From: Pycnococcus provasolii
Lineage: Eukaryota > Chlorophyta > Pseudoscourfieldiophyceae > Pseudoscourfieldiales
Assembly: GCA_049487715.1 (NCBI GenBank)
Contig: CP150573.1
Span: 248,001 to 312,000, forward strand
DNA length: 64,000 nt
Direction: 5' to 3'
A model generated the notes under the pieces. That model did not search any database and was not told the origin of the DNA. It saw only the letters and a program-made list of their open reading frames with translations. The position numbers and the translations under genes are program-made. This document shows positions 9,943 through 19,350 of the stretch, piece after piece. How positions within the stretch are numbered: position 1 is the stretch's first letter; every line of letters starts with the position of its first letter.

Positions 9943-11407
9943 GTACTGTATTTATGTTATGGACGAACAACTACTGCACAGCTTTATTTTTCTGCCAGAG
10001 AAAGCTGAGAGGATGGGAAGTTCACAAGCGCGAATTCACTCACAAGCGCGACACACAGCCGCGCGAGTTTTCGGAAAAGTCTTCAGGAAAAAAGTACGTC
10101 GCGTTCGCGTTTTCGCGAAGCTTTGCAAACGTCGCAACGCGTGGGCCGTGGCTTGCCACCGTGTCGTGAGTGTGTGTTGTGGGAGGCTGGCACGGTGCAA
10201 GCTGACTGCCAGTGGGAGGAACATGCTGTGCTCGAACATGGAGTGCTCTGTGCGAAAGTTCTCTCACCTCATCAGAGAACTGCCACTCACTCAGAGGCTC
10301 CGACCAGACCACTGGTCACACCACTCGCACTGGTCACAGGTCACACCACTGGTCACTAGCAAGTGGCAAGTGGCAAGTGGCAAGTGACCAGTGACCACTG
10401 GCGCTGGTGCTTGGTGCCTTTGGTGGGAGCTCGCACCTTACTGCTTGAGGCAACCTGACCAGTCTGCCAAGGAGGGAGGGAGGGGCTGAGTGCCTGGTAT
10501 GTACTCTTACCAGCGTGTGGCACTATCGCATCCTTTGTTTAATTCTTTCTCCTCACTCCTCACACTGCTTTGAAGTGTGAAGTGGGAAGTGTGAAGTGTG
10601 TGTGAGCTACTGAGCTGCAGGATAGTCCTCGTCCTTCGTCGTCGGATTCCGACCAGCCGACCAGCAAGACCACGCCGATGGTCAGCTCTGTGCCTTCTGT
10701 GGCCTATACCTAAATTACTGTATGAGAGGGAGCCACAAGCTCAGCGAAAGCTCAGCGAAAGCTCAGCGAATGAAACACGTAATTAGCTTACTTTTCCAGT
10801 AGTTCTTATCGTATACAACCGAAGGTGAGTGACATCACGTCATGCGACCTGTACCCTACCCTGTAGCCTGTAGATGAAATGGGTCCCAACCGAAACGAAC
10901 CAAGCTCCTTCCTCCCTTGACAGCTTGAGCCTCCTGGCCGTTGCCCGTTGGAGGCCGGAGGGGTGCGCCTTTCACTGCGCCTGTCACTGCGCCGCGGGTT
11001 AGGATCCCTGGGGGGATGCGCCGCGGGAGTGGGATCCCGCATGCATGTGCGTGCTTTTGCAAACTTTTGCGGGACCCCCGGGCAGCCGGGGGACCTTTTG
11101 CTCCGGCCTTTTGCTCCGGCGCCGCGACCAGTTCTCTCCGGCGCCGCGACCCTCCGGCTGTCCGGCGCCGCGACCCTCTCCCTTCCGGCGCCGCGACCTC
11201 CCCCCCGGCAGCCCGGAGAGGGAGGTGGTTCGAACTCCGCCTGTGCCCCCCTGTGCGCCGGCCTGTGTGTGCCTGGCAGCTAAGCACTTTGGGAGCTCTC
11301 TTCTCCGACTTCTCGCTCTGCCTCTGCGGCTCTGCGCAAGCCATCCAGCCAGCCAGTGGTAAGGTACCACTCGGCGTTCACCTCCGCGTGTAGAGGCGTG
11401 TATCTGT

Positions 11408-11468
<61 letters not shown>

Positions 11469-11534
11469 ACCCAGCGTCTTGTCTTGTCTTGTCTTGTCTT
11501 GTCTGATATTAAAATAGTTATCTCTTGATAGACT
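9943..11534. other. Low-complexity intergenic region
   Basis: No gene is supported. Contents in order: interleaved ACTGGTCACA and AAGTGGC repeats (about 10300-10400), a triplicated CTCAGCGAAAG (10738-10770), four degenerate copies of a TCCGGCGCCGCGACC unit (11113-11190), and microsatellites at 11407-11500. Short open frames here are products of the repeats. Confidence 0.55.
11407..11500. repeat. (GT)n and (GTCTT)n microsatellites
   Basis: About 58 bases of alternating GT are followed by five copies of GTCTT. They end about 35 bases before the ATG of the 1175-residue gene, so they probably lie in its promoter or 5' UTR. Confidence 0.95.
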
Positions 11535-14500
11535 ATGAGGTCCATCAAGTCCACGCATAAGACGAAGTCGTTCAACTCGCAGAGAGAAAACCAAGAGTTG
11601 TCGAAAGAAGCTCTAGCAGAAGTGAATGCGCAGATCAAATCAGATAAAGAAGAGGCGGCCAGGAAAGAAAAGGCGAACCTAAGACCGAAGATCTCACTCA
11701 AGCAGCTTGGGGTACTCGCGTCATTGCAGAGCAACCAGCGTGATAAAGGAGATGTGCCACAGCTCATGCAATACGACGAGAGACGCGGGCTGTTCACGCT
11801 CACCTACCAAGGCGTCATCTGCGACGTCTGCGTTCACGAGGCGCTCAGACTCAGCACGTTTGAGGCGTTCACTCGACTGCGCTACGCCGCGTCCGAAAAG
11901 CCCATTGACCTGCTTCACGGGGAGGATGCCGCACCCATGTGGAGGCTTACGGCCTCAGCTCGCAGGCTCAGCGTGCAACTGCAGAACAGCATGTGCAACG
12001 GTCTAGGGCTAGAAGCTTGGGAAGAGGTGCGCGACGTTTGCAGGACCGCCTTGGTAATTCGCTCGCTCAAGGTTGACGAGAAGATGTTCCATTCGCTCTA
12101 CGAAGTGTGCACAGCGTTGGAGACGCGCGCTGACAACTGGCTGGCGCTCTTCAAGTCGCGCACATCCCACCGCCTAGACTATCTGCGAGAGGGCATCTCT
12201 GGTATCGTGCGCGAGCGAGCCACGAAGGGCGTCTTCGAAACGACCCCGACCTTCCGTGACGGCGCAAGCTCGGTGAAAGACGGCGACGACACAACGTCAT
12301 CGGAAGCGGCGGGCAGCGTCGCGCCGCCACCTCCCGTTCCACCTCCACCGCCTACGGCACAACTTGGCGGCACTTCAAACGGCATTCAAAGAAGACAGAC
12401 GCCTATGCCAACGAATTTGCCGCCCATCAGCTCACCACCTAGAGCACCGCCAACGTTGGCCACATCTCAGTCTGCAAAGCACGCTCATCTGGACGACGTT
12501 CTTGACAAGGGCGTGGCAAAGCTCGGAACAGTACTCGTGAAGCTGCTTCACACCGTCGCGGACAAAATGGAGGAGTCGCACGTCCTCTTCGACCGCGCAT
12601 TTGACCCCTACTACCCTCAGCCAATCCCCACCGACGAGTCACCCGAAGACGGATTCCAGCGCCCGTGGGTTGACGACGAGGGAGTTGCGATGGAGCACAT
12701 ACACATGCTGTATATGCGCCTTGTGATGCAATTCGAAATGACGAGAGATTACGTCCTGCGCGTCTTCACATCCGCAGGTATCTCCATGGCGGCGGTAGCA
12801 GTCCCGGATATCGAGCGTGCAAGCCGCAACTACAGTGTCCCTTCGTTTCGAAACAAACACATCCAATTCAATCGGCTAGAAACAAAAAAGTCGCTGAAAA
12901 GGACTTTAAGCGACGATCAAATCGCGAGCAGGGTGAATACATTTGACGAGCTCAGGTCGCACAGTCAACCAAGTTTCGCCAACGCTTTCCTCATCACAGA
13001 ATGCGCAACCACGGCACAGCTGATGGAACAGTACGCGCTGAGGCGAGCTTTCGCCGTCGCGAATATGCTACGAACAAACCCTAGAGAACTCACCGCGAAG
13101 GGCATGCGCATGCTACGCTCGTGCCTGTTCGAGTATGACATATTGGACATTTCTTTTGGAGAAGGGGGCGACGCAGTTGCATCCACTCGCTCCGTGCGCA
13201 CAGTGCTTCGTGAGTACTGCTACCGTGTCTTTCTGTTTGCTCTTGGAAGCGCGCTGACAAATGGATTGCGTAGAGATGACATAATCACGCCGACAAAATG
13301 GTCGCAAGAGCACACTGTGTTGGATGGCAGCCATAGTGCCCAGTTGTTTCAAGCTTCAATTGGTGGACATATCAGTCATGATAACGACGGCAGTCTGTCA
13401 TCGAAGATCCCGAGTTACCTACGGAAAGATAGGCCGCCCGAGTCGATGTGCTTTCTTGTTGGAATCAATGACAACTTCCACATCCTACCGGTTGGCAATG
13501 AGACCGTGCCAGCTCGCTTACAACATCCAAAGAGCACGTTAGACATGGCTGGCATCGTCCCACCGAGTTCAAAAGGCATGTCAAGCTTGGAGCTGATCAA
13601 GCAGCGCTTCCATGTGCGAAGTCGTATGACTGGCTCTCGCAACCTGCCTTGCCTGGCTCCATTACAAGCTCGCTCGAATAAGCCACGCCCGTGGATAGAG
13701 AGAGCTCACGCGTGGGTATCACACGCGTTGTTTAAAATGCACGAAGCAAAACGGATTGAATCTTTCCATGCTATGTGTGCACCTGCCGAAGAGCTAACAA
13801 ATTTGCGAGATTCCGTGTTGGGCAATTTTGGTTCATCAATCGGTGGTCCCCCGCTGAGCATTGCCGCGCTCGTGCAGTATCGCAAAAAACATTCCATTGG
13901 GCAGCTCCGTCTCGGCTTCATCACGTCTTTCAGCCTTCGTCGCCTCGTGGACGTGTACAGGGACATGCATACAAACGGCCAGCTCGGTGCGACTTCGGCA
14001 ATCAACGGCATGGCGATGCGCATTCTCCACGAATACGCTGCGGCGACGGGCTACAAGACGAATGTCTTTCCCGAGTCGTTTACGATTGAGCAGCTGCTAA
14101 GCCTCTACAGCGACGGACTCAATGTTATGGATGCCGCTACTGCGCTCATCAGCGCTACCGATAGACCAGCTGTGAGGTTAGCAAAGAAAAATCAGGTTGC
14201 ACATATGACGGATGCTGATTTGGACGAGAGTGCAGAGGCGGGGTCGATGAATGACATCATGAAGAATTTTCAGCAGGCGATGCAAGACATTGACCCGGAT
14301 GCTGGCGACTCGCTTATTGGCGACGATGCGGGACTTGACGATAAGACCATAAGTGCCGCTACCAACAAAGGCAAGCTCGCGTACAACGCACTCATGTTCC
14401 TGTCTCTTCAGGAAAAGCTGTCCCTGCAGCTCGGCCTTGTGATGGAGAAAGTGATCCAGGAGCTAAGCTCGCAAGCCTATGCAATTTTCCTCAATCCGGA

Positions 14501-15062
14501 GCACATGGTGCCGCATGGCGGAGAAAAACAAGCAGCACCAGGCTCAAAGGGGAGAAATGCTGTCGCTCCGATGCCGGCCTCCGACAATGCATGGAATGGA
14601 GGGCCGAGTGACTCAGATGCCGCGACGGAGGCGACTCATCTTGTTGGCGTACACATCGCCGCGCCGGTGGTGAAGGTTTTGCACATGCTTGACACCCGCG
14701 TACGCGACAACATTCTGCCAAGCACGTTCTGCCGTTGGACGAATGGCGTTCTGCAGATGGCCGAGGCGATGCTTGCTGCCAAGCGAGGGTCAAAGCAACG
14801 GCAGCCCCCTGGCCGTGTCGCGAATATGATACGCACAGACTGTACTCATCTCTATAACATTGCAATGAATGCGTACGTGGCTGGCGAGGAGCGCCGGCGC
14901 TTTTACCTTGTGGAGGACGTCATGCGACGAATGAATGCGGTGGCTGACATCCTCGATCTTTCGAGCGGCTCAAGTCTTCCAAAGTCTGCGGATATCCTGC
15001 CCGACGCTTCTCATTGGGTTGCAGCGCGCGACGGGATGAAAACACCGAGGAACCAGGCTTGA
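11535..15062 (+). CDS. Large protein of unknown function (1175 aa)
   Basis: A single uninterrupted frame of 1175 codons with balanced amino-acid use, so clearly a real gene. The N-terminus is hydrophilic and basic, with a probable short helical segment (residues ~15-50). Residues ~250-315 are Pro/Ser-rich and probably disordered (VAPPPPVPPPPPTAQ). The rest is mostly helical without membrane segments, with an acidic stretch near residue 900 (DQDLDES-like, then DPDAGDSLIGDDAG). I recognise no catalytic motif or named domain. The overall character, large and helical with a proline-rich linker, resembles scaffolding or exocytosis-type proteins, but that is only an impression. No clear polyadenylation pentamer is seen just after the stop. 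Confidence 0.85.
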   Translation: MRSIKSTHKTKSFNSQRENQELSKEALAEVNAQIKSDKEEAARKEKANLRPKISLKQLGVLASLQSNQRDKGDVPQLMQYDERRGLFTLTYQGVICDVCVHEALRLSTFEAFTRLRYAASEKPIDLLHGEDAAPMWRLTASARRLSVQLQNSMCNGLGLEAWEEVRDVCRTALVIRSLKVDEKMFHSLYEVCTALETRADNWLALFKSRTSHRLDYLREGISGIVRERATKGVFETTPTFRDGASSVKDGDDTTSSEAAGSVAPPPPVPPPPPTAQLGGTSNGIQRRQTPMPTNLPPISSPPRAPPTLATSQSAKHAHLDDVLDKGVAKLGTVLVKLLHTVADKMEESHVLFDRAFDPYYPQPIPTDESPEDGFQRPWVDDEGVAMEHIHMLYMRLVMQFEMTRDYVLRVFTSAGISMAAVAVPDIERASRNYSVPSFRNKHIQFNRLETKKSLKRTLSDDQIASRVNTFDELRSHSQPSFANAFLITECATTAQLMEQYALRRAFAVANMLRTNPRELTAKGMRMLRSCLFEYDILDISFGEGGDAVASTRSVRTVLREYCYRVFLFALGSALTNGLRRDDIITPTKWSQEHTVLDGSHSAQLFQASIGGHISHDNDGSLSSKIPSYLRKDRPPESMCFLVGINDNFHILPVGNETVPARLQHPKSTLDMAGIVPPSSKGMSSLELIKQRFHVRSRMTGSRNLPCLAPLQARSNKPRPWIERAHAWVSHALFKMHEAKRIESFHAMCAPAEELTNLRDSVLGNFGSSIGGPPLSIAALVQYRKKHSIGQLRLGFITSFSLRRLVDVYRDMHTNGQLGATSAINGMAMRILHEYAAATGYKTNVFPESFTIEQLLSLYSDGLNVMDAATALISATDRPAVRLAKKNQVAHMTDADLDESAEAGSMNDIMKNFQQAMQDIDPDAGDSLIGDDAGLDDKTISAATNKGKLAYNALMFLSLQEKLSLQLGLVMEKVIQELSSQAYAIFLNPEHMVPHGGEKQAAPGSKGRNAVAPMPASDNAWNGGPSDSDAATEATHLVGVHIAAPVVKVLHMLDTRVRDNILPSTFCRWTNGVLQMAEAMLAAKRGSKQRQPPGRVANMIRTDCTHLYNIAMNAYVAGEERRRFYLVEDVMRRMNAVADILDLSSGSSLPKSADILPDASHWVAARDGMKTPRNQA

Positions 15063-15861
15063 GGAGTGCTACATATGTACATCGAGAACTCTGCCTGCGT
15101 CGAGAACTATTACAGTACAGTATTGTCTTGTACCACCCCCTAATAAGCTTACATACCCCCATTTTCTTTTTGGAAAAGAAAAGAAACCCGTGTTATTGTA
15201 CTCGATTTACCCCTTTTACATATGTTTACCTATATACGTACAGAGGTGGAATGAAGTTGATTTCCCTCCCCAAACTTATGTATGGGAACAGGGATATATA
15301 AAATTTAACTTTGTGATAAATAATAACCGGTGAGAATTACTCGTAAAAAGTAGTGATCTTTGGTTAACATTGGTCGAACTGGGTATAAAACTATCGTAAA
15401 CTTACTGTAGAGCTAACTCTAAAACGTTTTCGAGCCCAACCTACCTTAAGCGTCTCCTCCAGGGGCGACTTTTGTCGCAAGTCTCAACCCTTAAGGCTCT
15501 AAAAAGTAGAGGCAGATAAGACTTCGGGTGAGAGGGACATGCCTTAAGACCTGTAACTACACAGACACTATCATTCTCTCATATACCTTTAGTGGCGTGG
15601 CACTAGGTAGACGGTCCTAGTGCCTTAAGCTGCCTAACTCCGGAGGCCCGTCACAGTTTGGGAGCTCCCCTTGTCAGTGTTTTTTGGCTAAATAGTTGGA
15701 GCGGACCTTTAATGAAAACTACTTCTATTATTAAAGAGTAAATATTAATAAAATATGATGGTACTAATCAACGCGATGTCCGTTTTGCGAAGGCGAGGCG
15801 GGCTTGAGAAGTAAGCAGCAACAGTGCAATAAGTCGATCGTACACATACAATACACAGATA
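15063..15861. other. AT-rich intergenic region with a strong hairpin
   Basis: No gene is seen. The stretch is markedly AT-richer than its neighbours. It contains paired TACAGTACAG motifs (around 15109) and a perfect 9-base-pair hairpin at 15599-15624. CTTAAG occurs repeatedly (about 15440-15630). Confidence 0.5.
15599..15624. other. Perfect hairpin, 9-bp stem and 8-base loop
   Basis: GGCACTAGG, then an eight-base loop, then CCTAGTGCC. No poly-T run follows, so it does not look like an intrinsic terminator. It may be part of a structured RNA or of a decayed element. Confidence 0.7.
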
Positions 15862-17304
15862 TCAAAGATAGAGGGTTGCGGCATTCAGCACGAGATTTGC
15901 GAGCCACAGCCGACCGCGGTCCATGAAGTGGCTGCCGCCCCCGTCGTGGTGGAGCACGCTAGACTCGATCCCACGCCACGTCGTGATCGCCGTCGGCAAG
16001 TAAACAAACGTACTGGCTCTTCTCCTCACGCCACCGCCACCGCCACCACCGCCGCTTCCGTTGATGCTGTCGTCGCTCTTCGTCTTGTTCACAAGTGCTG
16101 CCACGGCATCTCTCAAAAACAACTCCTGCGCCTCGTAGTCCGATATCGTGTACTCGTCTGAGTGGTGGACGTCCGTCGGCCCACGGATTAAAAACACGCG
16201 AGGCTTGCGCGTGAGGTTCACGATGGTTTCAAGAGTGCGCTGATACTCGTCAAACGCCTTCCCCTCCGTTCGTTCGTACTCTGACTTGGTAGTTGGAGCG
16301 AGCACGACAATGTCTGCGTCGACGAGCGGCGAGTTGTCGTCGTCCAGCTTGGATAGCACCTCGCGCGCTTGCATGCCGAGCCCGCCGTCTCCATAGAAGT
16401 GGAATTGCAGCTTTACTTTGCCGGGCTGCGACTTCGGAGGTTGTCGTGCTGGTGCGCACTCCATCGGTCTGTCGCGGCATCCGTACATACACGATCCGTC
16501 CGTCTGATTGAAATGGTTGTGTGGCGAGTGCGTTATAATGTGCTCCATAGTATAAGGCTCTTGCTCGCCCTTTTCGCGTGCGATGCGGTTTGACCATAGG
16601 CTGCCACTAGACTCGACGAGGCTCCTGAGAACGCCGCACGCGTCTGTCGCCGTGTGAATGTCGTCAGGCGGGACGCGCTCACCCGTGCTAGTATCGACGG
16701 TGACGAACTGCGCGGCGTGATTGTCTCTCTCGAAGTCCATGATCGAGTCCTTACCACCAACAGCGCGCGCATTGGCAAGTATTTCCTTATCTTTTTCCGT
16801 GTTTCTTTGTCTCTGCCCACGTCGGTCCACGCCACCTGTGAGGATGTCGACGATGGCGTGCATAGTCCGACGTTGTACGCTATTTCCGATGAATGCGACG
16901 ACTTTATTTTCCAGAAGCTCGCGCGCCTCGTCTGCTTGGAACGCGTGAAAGCCGCACCGTTTCCCTTCGTCGGAGTACTTAAAACCAGCATTGTCGGAGA
17001 AGCCGTCATGTAAGTCAGCCTCTTTCGTTACCCATTCGCCCGCGGCCAGGTGCGAGGCGCACTGTTCCCGGCGGCGCACTGTCACCGCGTGGTGGGCGTG
17101 GCTGTGCGGCCGCGCCCCCGCCGATGATATTGGCGATGCTGCGGCCGCGACCACGGATGCGACGGGCGGCCGGGACTTCGCGGGCAAGTGCGACGGCCTA
17201 CGCGCACCGGGCGCGTCAGCGACCACCACCACCGCCACCCGCGCCAAGGTGAACCACCACCACAGCCGCCGCCACCGCGACCGAACGTGGGAGGCAGGCG
17301 GCAT
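15862..17304 (-). CDS. SGNH/PC-esterase-like secretory protein
   Basis: 480 residues from the ATG at 17304. A basic N-terminus followed by a Trp/Val-rich hydrophobic segment (residues ~12-29) suggests a signal anchor. At about residue 138, VVAFIGNSVQRRTM is the block I nucleophile motif of SGNH proteins in its GNS form. Further on are DADIVVLAP and a late segment HFMDRGRLWLANLVLNA near residue 458, compatible with the catalytic His block. A Gly run near residue 420 comes from a GCC repeat. The family contains plant TBL acetyltransferases and algal PC-esterases; the substrate cannot be read. It is the second such gene in the window, but sequence identity with the first is low outside the motifs. 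AAACCCTAACCC lies about 110 bases upstream. Confidence 0.7.
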   Translation of the reverse strand: MPPASHVRSRWRRLWWWFTLARVAVVVVADAPGARRPSHLPAKSRPPVASVVAAAASPISSAGARPHSHAHHAVTVRRREQCASHLAAGEWVTKEADLHDGFSDNAGFKYSDEGKRCGFHAFQADEARELLENKVVAFIGNSVQRRTMHAIVDILTGGVDRRGQRQRNTEKDKEILANARAVGGKDSIMDFERDNHAAQFVTVDTSTGERVPPDDIHTATDACGVLRSLVESSGSLWSNRIAREKGEQEPYTMEHIITHSPHNHFNQTDGSCMYGCRDRPMECAPARQPPKSQPGKVKLQFHFYGDGGLGMQAREVLSKLDDDNSPLVDADIVVLAPTTKSEYERTEGKAFDEYQRTLETIVNLTRKPRVFLIRGPTDVHHSDEYTISDYEAQELFLRDAVAALVNKTKSDDSINGSGGGGGGGGVRRRASTFVYLPTAITTWRGIESSVLHHDGGGSHFMDRGRLWLANLVLNAATLYL

Positions 17305-17875
17305 TCTCTACCACCAACTCACGACGCCGATCAAGGCCACGATCACGAGCTATCGTAGTGAGTCTAGTAGTACAACGTACTATGGTCGTTGGGACGACGT
17401 CGGGAGCGGGGGGAAACCCTAACCCGTGGGTGGGACTTGTAACCCCGAACGGTACGTCTCCTCTACTCTAACCCTCTCTAAAATTTACAGGAAGCACGGA
17501 ACCGCCTCTCCCGCGAGACCCCTCGTAGGTACTACGTAACTCATTTTGGCTCGTACCTGTGCTACTCCCGCTTCCATTGCCGCCCCCTCCGCCGCTCCAG
17601 CTAAGCCATTTCCTCGTAGTAAAATTCCATCCCATCCCATTCTTGATTCTTCAAAAACGTGTTTGCCGTTATTGACGCACGCTGACGGAAGCATGCCCTT
17701 GACGTGCCTTCCCCGTGCAATCTCAGGTAGTACTTCTCCGGACGTCTTGAAGACTCGGAAGCACATCTTGCACGTAACATCTTTGTAAATAAACCCGCTT
17801 TCGGCTGGCTCCTCGCTATAGTTGCCACATTACCTAGTCATACGATTTTCGGGGTGGTCATGACGCGTCATGTGA
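17305..17875. other. Intergenic region next to a retroelement relic
   Basis: AAACCCTAACCC occurs at 17414-17425 in the presumed promoter of the SGNH gene. At 17485-17830 the minus strand has two overlapping short frames; one reads TCKMCFRVFK then RHVKGML, vaguely like a zinc-finger of BED type, but there is no full domain and I do not call a gene. Confidence 0.35.
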
Positions 17876-18574
17876 CGGTCATGGCCCCGACGTCATGACG
17901 TTACCTCGTCACAGCCACCGTCAAGCTTCAATGAAAATAATGGAAATGAAGAGCAACCGCCTAACAATGCTTTTCCTCCACCTTCATTTGTAAGACATGC
18001 TCCACCACCTTCTCCTCCTCCTCAAGAACGGTTCCCTACACCGCTACCGAGACTCCCACCTCCATTTACAGCTCAACCGGAAGATTACACTGACTTCAAA
18101 AGAGATTTTCGTGCATTCATACAGCTGCATAATCTTGGCGAAGCTCTGCTACGACCGTCACAGCACGATGGGATCGTCCACTACTACCTCAAGCAATCAG
18201 TACGTCTAGTACAACAGTTCCCACGGCACATTACCTTGCCATCTGAACCAATTAGGCGATCAATCGCTGACCGAGTAGAAGCATGTGACAACGCGCGACA
18301 AGCATTCGACATGCTAGATCAGAAATACCAATGGTCAGCCAACTCCGTAAATCGAGACGCAAAACTCGTTAAGATTAACAAAAGCACTCAGCAGAAACAA
18401 CGCTTCACGGATTGGTATGCCTCTTTCAGCAAGTCCATAGCAGACTATCGCCGATTAGGAGGAGTCTTCACCGATGAACAAGTCCTTAACATGCTCGAAA
18501 GAAACGCATCATCGTTCCCAGTGCGCGCCGGAGCGCATAGCTGGCAACAGAGAATTGAGACAGCCCGAGAACTA
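17876..18574 (+). mobile_element. Retroelement gag-like relic, copy 1
   Basis: The frame opens after a stop near 17873 and has no credible ATG. It reads as a Pro-rich lead (PPPSPPPQERFPTPLPR), then DYTDFKRDFRAFIQ, VEACDNARQAFDMLDQKYQ, FTDWYASFSKSIADYRRL, and TDEQVLNMLERNAS followed by HSWQQRIETARELR. This helical pattern is typical of copia/UBN2-type gag capsid regions. The second half of the match recurs at 44412-44595. Similarity stops exactly where the METTL5 pseudogene begins on the other strand. No protease, integrase or reverse transcriptase remains, so it is a dead fragment. Confidence 0.65.
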
Positions 18575-18977
18575 CGCCAGGTCGCGCACGTCGCAACGAA
18601 GCAGGTCCAGCGGGCCGTCGGGACGCACATCCTCAAAGTTCTCCTCAAGATTTTCTGCTGCGATGGCGAGCGCGTCGTCGTCGATGTCCACGCCAACGAC
18701 ATGAGCAGCTCCCATCAGCTCGCGCCTATCGCAAGCATACCGTGGGGGACAACCAAAACCCCAACGCCCTCCTGCACCCGCGGCCTCGCAACCCGACAAC
18801 CGTGCCCGTTCCCAAGTCCACGACTGTTCAGTTCGCGATGTCCTGGAATTGCTCCTGCGCGGTGAAGAGTATGTGGCTCGCAATGTGCGCGCTCGTCGGG
18901 TACTGCTCGAGCATCACCTTCGGCTTGGCGAATGGTGCGACGTCACTGAGCATCGCCTCGAGGTGCTTCACCTTCAT
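18575..18977 (-). pseudogene. METTL5: METTL5-like rRNA adenine methyltransferase pseudogene (N-terminal part only)
   Basis: From the ATG at 18977 the minus strand reads MKVKHLEAML, FAKPKVMLEQYPTSAHIAS and FTAQEQFQDIAN, the N-terminus of METTL5. Then come an in-frame TGA (18828-18830), a damaged motif I (TVVDLGTG), an insert of about 60 bases without usable splice ends, GMLAIGA in one frame, a one-base deletion, and VVGVDIDDDALAIAAENLEEN in another frame. The sequence stops at CDVRDLA, before the NPPF catalytic motif, exactly at the border of the gag-like relic. Intact METTL5 with TRMT112 methylates 18S rRNA adenine. This copy cannot encode an enzyme, so a functional gene is expected elsewhere. 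Confidence 0.85.
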
Positions 18978-19350
18978 CGTCCATGAACCGGGTTTGAGGA
19001 AGCGGTTTGGGTTACCGGGTAGGTTTTCGACCCTGTTCCAGTGTTCCCTGTCCCTGTTCCGACAATAGGAGATTCCCGAACTCATCCAGGTTTTTTGTCA
19101 GCCCCTCCGTCCGGGTTTTGTTTTTGTTTTTGTACCGGCACCTTGTACCGGCCAAATCGGTTGGCATTTTTTCCCCCGCGGGATCCCGCTCGGGACATAC
19201 TCATAGTGGGCGGGGAAGGTTTGGTATGTCCTCCTCCCCCCCTCCCCCCCTCCCGCCCACACACCTCGCCCCACCCGTTTGCCTCCTGGGAAGTGCCTCG
19301 ACCAAACGTTTGTCCCGACCAGTTCAGAGAAGAGCTTGAAGAAGCTTGCC

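Noticed and set aside
11220-11240. GGTTCGAACTCC, resembling a tRNA T-loop
   Set aside because: No matching acceptor, D or anticodon stems can be folded around it.
10856-11370. Several overlapping frames in the GC-rich region before the 1175-residue gene
   Set aside because: All arise from short GC-rich repeats on both strands and have no protein character.
18741-18828. Reading the METTL5 gap as an intron
   Set aside because: The apparent insert lacks an AG acceptor at the point where homology resumes, and a stop codon and a one-base frameshift would remain.
19279-19350. Upstream extension of the GC-rich glycosyltransferase
   Set aside because: The extension starts at TTG, not ATG, and lies in low-complexity sequence; the ATG at 19351 precedes a proper membrane anchor.
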